Assembly: GCA_001414485.1 (NCBI GenBank)
Contig: LLEY01000002.1
Span: 124,001 to 188,000 of the forward strand
Source: Calycina herbarum
Lineage: Eukaryota; Ascomycota; Leotiomycetes; Helotiales; Pezizellaceae
DNA: 64,000 bases
Direction: 5' to 3'
This document shows positions 1 to 10,494 of this stretch, in pieces. The notes under the pieces are model-generated. The model was not told the DNA's origin. It saw only the letters and a program-made list of their open reading frames with translations, and did not search any database. The translations under genes and the position numbers were made by a program. Positions within the stretch are counted from its first letter, which is position 1. Every line of letters starts with the position of its first letter.

Positions 1-14
1 CTAACTCTCTTTAG

Positions 15-3000
15 GAACCCGCTGGAGGTCCAGTTCTTGCCAGCACATGGAACACCGAAGACGAAATATCCTCCTTCCAAAAATTCAACTCCAAATCCTC
101 AAGTCTACCATTTGGTCAACCCATTGATTTCGCATCAATCACCGGCCCAACCTACATCACCGCCCAAACCCTCACCCAACAAGTAGCATACGCATTGTCC
201 GACAAAATCTTCTCCTACTCCCCCGAATCTTTCGACCTGGACATCGCAGTAAAGAATTGGTCAGCACAGAACATTCCAAATACCCATGGCTATACTACAC
301 AAGTGGCACCTATGCAGACACGTTCTGGCGCAGGATCAATCGCTCTCGGATATATGTTCTCCAAAGATTTCGATCTCGCCAAGCGACATATTCCCCAGTC
401 CCTTTTAGCCTCTTCTTCCAGCTTGCATAGCCTGCGGGCCGCACTCGACCAACTCGCACTACTGTACTCGGTTGCCAATCCATTCGTTGCCCATGTTGCT
501 GCAGTCGATTATGCGCCAGGCCCATCCGGGGGGTTGGTCACTGATTATGCTACGGCCTTGACGACTGCTGAGGAGTTGGGCTTGGGACTTGTTTCTAGCT
601 CATCTGCGTATGAGATCCAGCATATGGCATTGTTCTCTACGATTATCGCTAGCGTTCTGCCAACTATTCATATATATGATGGTATAAATGTCGGTCGTGA
701 CACTCTTCGTGTTATTGATGTTACCAGTCAGGCTAGCTTGAGCGCTACATATAAGAATGTTTTGAGTGTGCTTTCCAAGGCCAGCAAGAAAGCTGATGCT
801 GAAGCCAAGGTCACCCAATTGCTCGCTGCATTAAACAACGAGCTTGGGACTGATTATAACCTCTTCGAGTACTCTGGTCACGCTTCTGCGGAGACCGTTT
901 TGGTTGTTTTTGGCAGTGTTGAGGCCTCCATCGCAAAGCAAATCGGCGAAAAAGTGGCTGGTGAGGGTAAGAAGATTGGTGTCATCAATGTACGAGTTTA
1001 CAGACCATTTTCTGAGGAAGCATTTTTGAACTCCTTGCCCGCTTCGGTCCAGAACATTCTTGTTCTCGGTCAAGTTTTGGACCAGTCTGCTGTATCTGAC
1101 GAGTCTACCCACTCCAATCTTTATGAGGATGTTTTGGCCGCAACAGTTTTCTCCGACAAATTCTCAACAAGTCCTTTCATTCTTGACCGAAAATATGCTC
1201 GCTCAGAGCCAGTCACGCCAGCTTTCATCAACTCTATTCTTAGCCCATCAGCTGGTAAAGATACTGAATCCGAGCAAATTCAACTACTTTCTGTTGAGAA
1301 AGTCAAACAATATACATTCTGGGATTTGGAAGATTCCGCCGCTTCGACCGCTCCATCAGCTGTTAGCAAGCTACTTTCAGAAGATCCTACCAACAATGTT
1401 GTTGTCAATCAAACTCACGACAACCTTACTCAAGGCGGTATTGTTCGAACCGATATTCGCAGCTCTAAACAAACCATCGAAGCATACTACCCAATTGAGT
1501 TTGCCGATGTGGTCTATGTTGGTGACGAGAAGCTTTTGAAAGAAATTGCAATCGTCAGCAATGTCAAGACCAACGGAAAGCTCATCGTGAAGCTCCCAGG
1601 AGTCAAGGAAGAGGATTTGGAGAAGAAGCTCTCTTCAGCTATTCGAAATGATATCAAGTTCAGAAACATCCAATTAATTGTTCTCGATACCACTCTTTCC
1701 GCAGCTGTTGAGAGGGACTCTGCAGTCGAAGCTCTACTCGTCGAAGTTGCATTCCTCAAGGTTGCTCAACCAGATTCAGCTGGAGCCGGGCCACAAAAGC
1801 TCGCTCAGATAAATGGTGGATTGGAACTATTGCAAGAAGTTGCTTCTGATATGGATAAATCTCTTCGCCGAGTCGAGATTCCAGGACAATGGGGCGAGGT
1901 TGATGTTGATGCTGAAGCTTCTGACCTTCCACGAACCATCAAGTCAAGCAGTTTCACTGGTTTCGAGAAAGAGGACAAGGAGGAACCAACTCTTCTCCGT
2001 GACTGGCAATCAGCTGCAAAGGGTCTCGCTTTCAAGGAAGCATATGGTACCACGACAGCCCTTCGACCAGACTTGACTGCAAAGACATACGAAATCACTG
2101 TTCAAGAAAACCGTCGTTTGACCCCACCCACATACGATCGTAATATCTTCCACATCGAATTTGACCTCGGCCAATCGGGTCTCACCTACAACATTGGAGA
2201 AGCCCTCGGAATTCACGCCGAAAACGATGTTGATCAAGTCAATCAGTTCATAGAATGGTACGGTCTCAACGCCTCAGATATTGTCGAAGTCCCATCCCGC
2301 GAAGACCCTTCTATCCTCGACACCCGCACCGTCTTCCAATCCCTCATCCAAAACATCGACATCTTCGGCAAACCACCAAAGCGCTTCTACGAAGCCCTTG
2401 CCGATTTCGCCTCAGATGAAAACGAGAAGAAAGAACTTCTCACTCTAGGTGGTCCCGAAGGCGCAAACGAATTCAAACGTCGCGCAGAAGTAGACACCAT
2501 CACCTACGCCGACATCCTCCTAGAATTCAAATCCGCACACCCCTCCTTCCACGATATCGTGAAGATCGTTTCCCCCATGAAGCGTCGCGAGTACTCCATC
2601 GCCTCCTCGCAAATGGTGAACCCTACAACCGTCGCTCTCATGATCGTTGTAGTCTCTTGGGTGGACCCTCAAGGAAGGGATCGTTTCGGACAAGCTACAA
2701 AGTACCTCTCTGATCTCCCTGTCGGCGCAAAGGTCACAGCATCCGTAAAACCTTCCGTCATGAAATTACCAACAAAAGACTCCTCACCCCTCATCATGGC
2801 CGGACTCGGCACAGGACTCGCTCCCTTCCGTGCTTTCGTCCAATACCGCGCTATGCAGAAAGCCCAGGGTATAGAAATCGGTTCCATCCTGCTCTATATG
2901 GGATCCCGCCACCAACGCGAGGAGTACCTGTACGGCGAAGAATGGGAAGCCTACCAAGATGCAGGAGTCATCACACTTCTCGGTCGCGCATTTAGTAGAG

Positions 3001-3245
3001 ATCAAAAGGAGAAGATATACATCCAGGATCGCATGCGCGAGAGTATCGATGCAATTGTGGAGGCGTATATTAAGGAGGAAGGAGCATTTTATCTTTGTGG
3101 ACCTACGTGGCCGGTTCCTGATGTTACGGAGGTGCTTGAGGAGGCGATTTTGAAGGAGGGGACGGGCAGGGGGAAGAAGGTTGATGCTAAGAAGGAGATT
3201 GAGAGGTTGAAGGAGGGATTGAGGTATGTTTTGGAAGTTTATTAG
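15..3245 (+). CDS. MET10: Sulfite reductase [NADPH] flavoprotein alpha subunit, 5'-partial
   Basis: This subunit passes electrons from NADPH through FAD to the haem/Fe-S beta subunit, which reduces sulfite to sulfide in cytosolic sulfate assimilation. An intron ends in TTAG at 11-14, and the frame stays open from 15 (EPAGGPVLAS...) into the long reading frame, so the start codon lies left of the window. The visible part is 1076 residues, close to the full length usual for fungal MET10. The N-terminal half is the PFOR-like region. The C-terminal third has an FAD/NADPH reductase module: an FAD-binding stretch from YEITVQENRRL, the KRREYSIASS flavin motif, the nucleotide loop MAGLGTGLAPFRAF, and the family-typical end LRYVLEVY. 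No internal introns or breaks are seen in this large exon. Identification is by recognition of domain order and motifs; the missing 5' exon(s) are inferred. Confidence 0.93.
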   Translation, partial: EPAGGPVLASTWNTEDEISSFQKFNSKSSSLPFGQPIDFASITGPTYITAQTLTQQVAYALSDKIFSYSPESFDLDIAVKNWSAQNIPNTHGYTTQVAPMQTRSGAGSIALGYMFSKDFDLAKRHIPQSLLASSSSLHSLRAALDQLALLYSVANPFVAHVAAVDYAPGPSGGLVTDYATALTTAEELGLGLVSSSSAYEIQHMALFSTIIASVLPTIHIYDGINVGRDTLRVIDVTSQASLSATYKNVLSVLSKASKKADAEAKVTQLLAALNNELGTDYNLFEYSGHASAETVLVVFGSVEASIAKQIGEKVAGEGKKIGVINVRVYRPFSEEAFLNSLPASVQNILVLGQVLDQSAVSDESTHSNLYEDVLAATVFSDKFSTSPFILDRKYARSEPVTPAFINSILSPSAGKDTESEQIQLLSVEKVKQYTFWDLEDSAASTAPSAVSKLLSEDPTNNVVVNQTHDNLTQGGIVRTDIRSSKQTIEAYYPIEFADVVYVGDEKLLKEIAIVSNVKTNGKLIVKLPGVKEEDLEKKLSSAIRNDIKFRNIQLIVLDTTLSAAVERDSAVEALLVEVAFLKVAQPDSAGAGPQKLAQINGGLELLQEVASDMDKSLRRVEIPGQWGEVDVDAEASDLPRTIKSSSFTGFEKEDKEEPTLLRDWQSAAKGLAFKEAYGTTTALRPDLTAKTYEITVQENRRLTPPTYDRNIFHIEFDLGQSGLTYNIGEALGIHAENDVDQVNQFIEWYGLNASDIVEVPSREDPSILDTRTVFQSLIQNIDIFGKPPKRFYEALADFASDENEKKELLTLGGPEGANEFKRRAEVDTITYADILLEFKSAHPSFHDIVKIVSPMKRREYSIASSQMVNPTTVALMIVVVSWVDPQGRDRFGQATKYLSDLPVGAKVTASVKPSVMKLPTKDSSPLIMAGLGTGLAPFRAFVQYRAMQKAQGIEIGSILLYMGSRHQREEYLYGEEWEAYQDAGVITLLGRAFSRDQKEKIYIQDRMRESIDAIVEAYIKEEGAFYLCGPTWPVPDVTEVLEEAILKEGTGRGKKVDAKKEIERLKEGLRYVLEVY

Positions 3246-3659
3246 ATGGTTGTTTTTTTGGGTGTGATGGGGGAAGTTGGAAGTTGAAAAGCGAGTTGAT
3301 GACGGGGAAGGGGAAAATTTGTATGATGAGAGACTATGATAAAGCAAGACAAAAATGAAAAGTTCTAGACCTACAACTTTCAGGCTCCCTCGAACGAAAA
3401 CTGGGATATGGTTTGCTGGGGATCGACTGTTGGTGAAGCCATCCCGTGCCAATAAGTCTCAAGATCCATACCCAATTCACAAACGCAAGATCCCTATGTC
3501 TCCAGTTCAGCAGTCTATCGAGTATCGTTAAATCCTGTCTCTTGCGCTAATTCCGCCTCTTCCCCCCTACCTTTCCCTAAGTACTTTTCTCCTTCTTATT
3601 ACTTCCCCTGGCGACTTATTCTCTCTCTTAACTCTTCTCCGGAAGCTCCACGTCGGGAA

Positions 3660-4560
3660 ATTTGAGTTTCTTACTATTAGTAGGTCACCTACCAATGGCC
3701 CGATTACCTCCCTGCTATTTCCAATTTTCCAGGTTCCCCGTAACTATCTCGATTCCAGTTTCTGAACCTATTTTCAGTTGACCAGCGAAGTGCTCGATTG
3801 ACTTTCAAAAGCTATTTCCAGGTATCCTATAAATAAGGTGGGTAATTTCTGGCTATTGGTAGGTCACCTACCGATCGATCGCTTAATCTTTTCCGGGCTG
3901 ATTCCGAGTTACAGTACTAGTCAACAGCTATTAAGCGATTTGTGCAACCCTACCAAAATAAGCCATTTTGTCTAGTTTAGAAAGATAAAGAGATACTACA
4001 GCTCTGAACTAAATTCTCTATATTAAATTTCCTAAGTTCTTTCAAGTATTATTAATCTTTTATAGGAAAGTAGGCTTATAAAGTAGAAGTGTATATATAG
4101 ACTAAGGAATTTTTAGTTGAAAATCATGATATTTATATATAGAACCGACGTTTTTCTAATTTACTCTACTTTAAGGTACTACACGTATAGGGGTGTATTT
4201 ATAGGAATAAATTTGAATTATACGAAAGTTGGTAATCAATCGAATTATTAATTATCTAGAAGGAGGTAGTTTTAAAAAGTACTCTATAGGGCTTAATCGT
4301 AACGCTAAAACCCCGTGGTTTGGTGTGAAACGGGGACTCGGTTAATAGCTGTTGACGGTGACCTATAAATAAGTCGCGACTTCCTGGGAAATTCTAGGTA
4401 ACCTAGGAATAGATCGATTGCTTGCTGAGCTATTTACAGGTCACCTAGGAATATTTTCCTTGCTATTTATGGGCGACCCGTGACTAGGTTGCTTACATCC
4501 CGACTATTTATTGGTCGTCTACTGATAGCTAAACTCATAATCCTACTGTTCTCAATTAAT
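3660..4560. repeat. Degenerate AGGTCACCTA-containing repeat block
   Basis: The palindromic core AGGTCACCTA and variants (AGGTAACCTAG, AGGTCACCTAGG) recur near 3682, 3860, 4397 and 4438, each followed by a related tail (..ATGGCC, ..CGATCGAT, ..AATAGATCGATT). The surroundings are AT-rich with no credible coding frame. The inverted-repeat element at 3910-4366 sits inside this block. It looks like an old, mutated non-coding repeat; I cannot name a family. Bases 3246-3659 hold only the 3' flank of MET10. Confidence 0.5.
3910..4366. mobile_element. MITE-like inverted-repeat element, copy 1
   Basis: The left end reads TACAGTACTAGTCAACAGC and then TATTAA. The right end holds the complement (TTAATAGCTGTTGAC at about 4342-4356 and then GGTGACC). 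The inner 15 bases are a perfect inverted repeat and the outer bases are partly matched. The element is about 457 bp, AT-rich and non-coding. A second copy lies at 53638-54035 with the same ends and patchy internal similarity. TA at the boundary plus a CAGT start is what Tc1/mariner-pogo elements show, so a non-autonomous pogo derivative is a reasonable inference. The right-hand TA is blurred in this copy. Confidence 0.65.
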
Positions 4561-5029
4561 CCCCGAATAATCTCATATATACTATTTTCCAAGTTGATTT
4601 GATTGAACTCATGAAGCTCTATACTAAGTATAGAGGAAGCCATCAAAAGTATAGAAACTAGGTACAGTTATAATCTACTCTGAAGATTTCAAGTTATCTG
4701 CTAGCTCTATCGAAGACGTCGATACCCTGATTCAAAAAAATCGCCTTTAATTATTAATAAAACTACAACGCGACAATAGAAATAGATACAACTCTATTAT
4801 ATCATTAATCAGCTATTAGAGATTTAATTCTAGATTTTTTGGAGATTTTTCCGAGCTCCTTTAGACCTACTTTTATGGTACGAGTATAGTTCTGCGCGGG
4901 CTTTTTTCCCCTCCCGAGCCAGCCTTCCGGTCCCGGAATTTTGACTTGTAGAGGTCCACGCTTCAGAGCACTTTACAATCCCATACTCGGTAGTTCCAGA
5001 CTGTCGACCGCGCCACCGTATAGTTTACT
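4367..5029. other. AT-rich intergenic stretch, no gene seen
   Basis: There are frequent stops in all frames and many TA steps. The sequence looks like a mutated repeat and not like unique gene flank. No RNA gene was recognised. Confidence 0.5.
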
Positions 5030-5385
5030 GGTCAAGTTGACAGCTTGCTACTCAAATGGACAGCTTACGCGCAAACTCATTTTTAGCTCCCAATATTTAG
5101 CCAGCTCATTGCTCAATTGTCAGTTTACCCTCACTTTTTGGCCCCCAAAATTCATCTAGCTTACTTCTTAATTAATAGCTTACCCCGATTTTTGACCCCA
5201 AAAAATCGCCAGCTTACCGCTCAATCACTACCTTACTCCCCAACATTTTACCAGCTTACTGCTCAATTAACATCTTACTTGTAGCAAACCTTTTTTTGGC
5301 CCCCAAAAAATGGAAGCTTGGCTTACTGGTAACTCTTCTAGTAAGCCAAGCACTATCTTTGGGGGCCAAAAAAGACTTGACTTAC
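5030..5385. repeat. AGCTTAC-type 19-bp repeats with terminal hairpin
   Basis: Units beginning AGCTTAC or AGCTCA recur, several of them exactly 19 bp (for example those starting AGCTCATTGCTCAATT, AGCTTACCGCTCAATC and AGCTTACTGCTCAATT), interrupted by GGCCCCCAAA-like blocks. At 5288-5372 a hairpin pairs TTTGGCCCCCAAA with TTTGGGGGCCAAA and GCTTGGCTTACT with AGTAAGCCAAGC. The unit is related to the array at 24078-24267, which has the same length, the same AGCTTAC start and the same GGCCCC(C) flanks. Function is unknown. A short reading frame over the hairpin (5296-5550) shows no protein signature. Confidence 0.6.
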
Positions 5386-5920
5386 ACTCCCATAATCACC
5401 ACCAAAATTCACTGCCAAAAAAGCCCGATAAAATCATCCACTTCTTCAGTGACATGTATTTCGTATCTAACTATCATTCCCCATTCCATTTCATCTCATC
5501 ATCCACGAAGCAAAATAGTAAAAGCTCCGTCCAATCTATTAGAAATTTAGAGGTGCGATAATTCTCAACTCCCTCGTCCCAAAAAATCCCCTACTCCATC
5601 CCCAAGCAAGAATAAGCATAATAATTCAACATCCACCTCGTCCCAGCAGATATTTTTCAACTCTGCAAAACTCGTCCTCTCGACTGCAGTGCCACTCCAC
5701 ACCCAACTTCCACCAATCCCAAACCCCAAGCCAGCAAAAAAAGCATAGTTAACCCCCTTTTCATAAATAATTTCCTCAACCCCAAAAACGCCACCTTTTT
5801 GTCCCCTTATGTGTCGTGATGTCAAATATATTTGGTAAATGGCAATGTAGCAAATATGCATGTCGCGTCTCCGATTTCGTATCGTCATCGTTCGTTGGCT
5901 CCAAAAACTTGCACTCCGCC
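5386..5920. other. Intergenic, 3' side of the KAR5-like gene
   Basis: No gene is seen. A minus-strand frame at 5565-5924 lies past the KAR5 stop and shows no recognisable protein. Confidence 0.45.
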
Positions 5921-7814
5921 TCAATTCATATCGAAATGTTCCGTCGTCTTCCGTCCACCCGACGCATCCATAGTAAATAAATCCTCAATCATCGCCTCGG
6001 CCTTGGGATTGGCATGGTTTCGTGCCAAATGTGTAAATGACGATGGCTCAAATGATTCCGGACACCACTCCCATGGGTCCCAGCTTCCGAGATTGGTGAT
6101 CGTGTTTACACACCATTGGATGGGTGCCCATCGGCGGACGTGAACTATGGTTTCGCTGATTCCGCCACCTAGTTCGATGTTAGATACATTATTTTTCGTA
6201 GCTGAAGAAATTGAACTTACCGCCAATGAGCAGAAGAGCATTTCGACTAAGACTTGGAGTAAGTCCATAGCTTCCAAGGAAGACTGTGCTCGGAGGAATG
6301 ATAACACGAATCAACCAATCCCCAATTGACCCCCCCAGAGTCATCTGATCAGCAACAGTCGAAAGTAAGCTGGTGATAGAGGCAACATTCCCCAAACTGT
6401 CGTGAATTTTTGTTGCCGTCATGCTTGCTTTCTCAAGTTGAATGGCATGTGTTTGAAACAGATCTGTGGCATTAAGGAGAGCTGTAAGAACATCTTGGGA
6501 TTTCTGTCCCACAATTAGTAAGGGAACAAATGATGGGGGGAAAATCTCACCTCTCCCATAGTGTCTTGCTGGTCAGCCAAGTTTTGAAGTCTGGATGAAA
6601 TATGGTCCTGTGAAAGTGAGCAGTGTCGTTTGAGTGAAGTGTGGGAACCAACATACAATAGCTTGACCCAGCATCATGGCATATTCTTCAGTTCTTTGAG
6701 CCATGTCGTTAATTCCTTCTAATCGAGTCTGGACGTTGGAGGTTGAGACAGCCAGAGCCTGCTCATTCTTGGCAGCCATTTCGGCGTTGCCCTCAACTGC
6801 TGTTTGAAATACTGATTTCAAGAACCGGTTGATGTCAGAACCACTGTCCTTGATAGATGCGATCGAGGCAGCAACATTCTGACAATGTTAGTTCGGGCTC
6901 GGAAATTATATGAAACAAGTGAACCTACCTTTATATCGGAGGAAACACTTTCCATGGTACCATGAAATTTCGATTTTAGCTGCTCCGCATGATCCATGAA
7001 CCCCTCGAAAAAATTGTCTGCATCCTTGGTGTGAGACTTCATATTTTCTTTCAAAATCTTGAGTTCATATTCAAGGTCAGTTGCGAAATCTGCCATAATT
7101 TTCACCAGCATCTTCTGGGACTCGAATAATTGGTCTTAAGGTAGCAGTTAGCGAAAATTCCAGATACGGTAAATGTGGAATTGCTAACCTTTATCCATAT
7201 CAACGCTTGCAGCTCGACAAAATAACAAGGCTGAATCTCGTCGATGTAACCACGTCATCCAATGGGTATGATCTTGGGAAAGAGTCGTCAAACAAGCTTG
7301 CACGTTTTCAGGAGGGACAACCAAAGTCTTCTTTTCTTCCCGTACCGCTTGATGCATTGCTAAACTTGACAGTGGCATGCAAGTCTCCGGAATATTCCAA
7401 TTGACTCCTTCCATGTCACAGAGCGTAAGTGCTGCCGCAAAGCTTTCCACGTGGTTCCTTTGCATCCGTGCTTTGGTCGATTGAAGGGTTTGCTCGTCAA
7501 TGGTTTGGAGACCGTTACACGTATTCATCAAAAGTTGAGCGGCGAGTCGGTGACAAATAGGCTCATCTTCTAACCGTTTGAGCTCAAGCATTGCTTTATT
7601 GTAAAAATCTGGCTTTTTGGTATGGGTGATTGAAAGTTCGTTCATTTTGAAGTCCTCTGGCAGCCCTGTTGGCTTCGTTAGAGCAATTTGAGCAAAGCTG
7701 AGAAGTTTAAATACCAATATTGCCAGCCTGGCCCCGAGGCTGCGATTTGAAAAGGTTCATTGAAAGCGTTGCCACTGGCAAGGAAGAAAGAACGAATATC
7801 TGTAGACTCTTCAT
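5921..7814 (-). CDS. KAR5: Nuclear fusion (karyogamy) protein KAR5/Tht1
   Basis: KAR5/Tht1 is an ER/nuclear-envelope membrane protein needed for nuclear envelope fusion after mating. Exons fit at 5921-6168, 6221-6503, 6551-6607, 6657-6878, 6929-7134 and from 7189 upward, all joined in frame with GT..AG introns of 46-54 bp. The family mark CHRLAAQLLMNTC lies in the first large exon, followed by a coiled-coil-rich lumenal region (LKILKENMKSHTKDADNFF, then NEQALAVSTSNVQTRLEGI), two hydrophobic C-terminal stretches (around WLIRVIIPPSTVFLGSYGL and ALLLIG), and a tail ending TEHFDMN. The likely start is the ATG at 7814 with a signal-like MKSLQIFVLSSLPVATLSM. That frame reaches TAA at about 7707 and is shifted one base from the main frame, so the first junction is unresolved: a missed intron, or a real one-base lesion. 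Confidence 0.8.
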
Positions 7815-9210
7815 CTTAGTTGTGGACTAGCGTCGAGCTATTCCGGCCCTCGGATTGAGATTGAGATTGGAATTTGTGGTAGAGGCTTTTGAAGATGAAC
7901 GAAACAAGCAAGCCTAAGCTTGTTCGTAGTAGGGAAGGAAAGATTAAGACTCAGTATCGTTTGAGACGGCCTTTGGGATTGATAAAGAACAAGAGTTGAA
8001 AGTGAGTTCAAGGAGTTAGACGTTAAAAGGGTTGGTGTTGTGAAAGGATCGTGTTGGAAAGATGAAGATACGAGGTTGGAGTTGAGAAAGTTCAATGGCT
8101 CCTATAGAGATTTGACGACGGAAAGGTGAGGCGCGCAGATAGTCGAGGTGAATTCAACCAGCGGGGTCGAAGAAAGTCGTGGCCGGGGATGCGACGACAT
8201 ACTTTGGTTGAGATGCTGCTTTGAAGGTGAGCGCATCTCAGAGGCGAATTGAGTGAAGGGACTTGGAGTTGAGAGGGCAGGTACAGCGGGACCCACTTTT
8301 TCTCCCCCCCCCATCGCACCTGTCTCGTTATCAGAAGTTTGAACCTCCGGGCTTCAGTCAGCTTGAACGTAAACCCGAACATCTTACCAAATTCTTACCA
8401 AAGCTAAAAGTGTTAAAAGGTCAAGGAAACCGATGAGGCACCTAACAATTGAGCTGGTTTAATTCTCTCACGTCTATTCCGCTAACATTTCCTTCCTAGG
8501 TATTTTTGTGTTGAAATCCCTCAAGTCGCGTTTGTGAGTAAGTGGCAATAAGAAACCGAGAGTATCAACATGTTGAAGGCTCACAAAGATCAAACTAGAA
8601 CCCATCGCTTAATCATGAAAGGCCCAATCTCAATCCCGTAACCCCAAACCCTACCAGCCTACCTCTCAAACAGCAAACACTCAACCTATAAGCAACCCTG
8701 ACATCCTTCAAGGAACTTATTCGCGCCCAGCCCTCCTTCCCTCTTTCTCACCTTTTATACTGCCCAGAGACACGCAGGGTACCTAAAATAGGTCTTAGAA
8801 ATTGAAAGGAAGGAACGACCTAGTCCTCGAAATGGACCCTCAGCCTCGACCGTCGACTTAGGTCGCTCCTTCTCTAAGATCGGGTTGCAATCGTACCTCC
8901 CTCGACACGTGCGCCACGGGAGCAAAACTCTCCACTGGGTGGCTCCTCCCCAACACGGTTGCCCATGTCGCGTGCTACTATGGTGAGAGAAGAGAAGACG
9001 GTGTGGTTATTCTTATATTTGTTTTCTATCTTACATGTAGGTTTACATACCTCAATTTGCGGGATTTTATTTACACTCAACTCGGGAACTTGAAAACTTG
9101 AGCGTTGCCACACGCCCTCGAGCCGTTTTTACAAGTAGGAAATTATTGTTTAGTTCGACTCAAGGACCCAGGTCGATACTTACTTTTTGTATCTTGAGCC
9201 ATGCCCAGCT
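7815..9210. other. Intergenic region between KAR5 and IND1
   Basis: Upstream flank of KAR5 (minus strand) and 3' flank of IND1. Short frames on both strands (7838-8382, 8874-9113) have low-complexity translations and no family marks. No RNA gene is seen. Confidence 0.45.
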
Positions 9211-10294
9211 CTATAATAAGCCAACTTTCTTGCCCACTTCTTTTGCAATGCTCATAAAAGCTTCAGCTCTGACCGAGTCCGGTTCAGAAACCACGGTTGG
9301 CTTTCCCCTATCGGCATCATCACAGATACTGGCGTGTAGAGGGATGTCTCCTAAGAAGGGAATTCCATGCTCCTCGCAGGCATGTGGAACTCCAGAATGG
9401 GATCCAAATATATGTGTACTGTTTTGGCAATGCGGACAAGTAAACAGTGACATATTCTGTACCATCCCCAGCAGAGGGATGTTGACCTTTTTAAACATAT
9501 TGATACCCTTGACAGCATCTTTCAACGCGATGTCTTGAGGAGTGGAGACGATAACAGCACCTGTTTTATGTCAATCCCGATGTACAATTCCACAAGTGAA
9601 GAATATTACCATCAAGCACAATCTGCTGAGTGATTGTCAATTGGGTATCTCCTGTTCCAGGAGGTAAATCCAGAACTAGAACATCCAACCCTCCCCACTC
9701 AACCTCATGTAGGAGTTGTTGTAATGCTTTCATGACCATAAGGCCACGCCAAACTACCAGAGCAGCGTCTCCCACCAGATATCCCATCGACATAGATTTC
9801 ACTCCATAATTCGACAGAGGGAGGAGTTGGTTGTCTGCTTGATGTCAAACTTGTTCGCAATCGAGATCTATCAGGCTCACTAACTCGTGGATAGCCGTGG
9901 CTCGCCGGAGAGGTTCAGTAAGGTAGGTATGGAAGGTCCGAAGATGTCTGTATCGAGTATGCCACTCCGCAGCCCAAGTCGAGCAAACGATAGTGCTAAG
10001 TTCACTATGCCGGTTGTCAGCCGCAGGCCAGATTAAATAGGAGAGAGACTACAAACCTGAAAGTGTTGATTTCCCAACTCCGCCCTTTGCAGAGGAAACT
10101 GCAATAACTTTCTTTACACCATTGATGGGTCGCCGCTCTGGAAGTCCACGCTGCATGCGCGGTATGCTGCCAGTTTTTGGTAAACCCTGAATTATTTCAG
10201 CACAATGGGATTTTTTTCATGGAAACAGAGTGATCTTTACCAATGGGTTCTCATGTTGCAAGCAGCGCAATGTTGAAAATAATCGAGGCTTCAT
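9211..10294 (-). CDS. IND1: Mitochondrial Fe-S P-loop protein IND1 (NUBPL)
   Basis: IND1 is a Mrp/NBP35-family P-loop protein that delivers Fe-S clusters during assembly of respiratory complex I in the mitochondrial matrix. Five exons give 292 residues: 10241-10294, 10057-10186, 9885-10004, 9610-9834 and 9211-9560. The first exon codes for [18 protein letters not shown], a basic hydroxylated presequence of the mitochondrial targeting type, and fixes the start. Visible motifs are the deviant Walker [38 protein letters not shown], and CPHC, the CxxC pair that ligates the bridging cluster in this family. It stands head to head with BFR2, with 200 bp between start codons. Its presence implies a complex I-type respiratory chain, as expected for filamentous ascomycetes. 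Confidence 0.92.
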
Positions 10295-10494
10295 TATGGC
10301 AGGTAGAAATGTCACGATGGCAATTAAAGTTTGGGGATTTCGAGCTCCCCCAAAGTTCCGGCAATACGTCGGTCGGAGCCCCACTAGCGCGCCAATATTT
10401 ACGTGGGGAGCTTTCTCTCCAAAATAATTTCTTCATGAACATTTTGATGCGACAAACTTTGGAACTTTGGAAGTAGCCAACCAATTTTCGAACG
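10295..10494. promoter_or_regulatory. Shared divergent promoter IND1/BFR2
   Basis: Only 200 bp separate the start codons of IND1 (minus) and BFR2 (plus), so both core promoters and leaders must fit here. No individual factor site is claimed. Confidence 0.5.

Noticed and set aside
5296..5561. Small plus-strand frames starting at the hairpin
   Set aside because: They begin inside the repeat hairpin and show no protein character.
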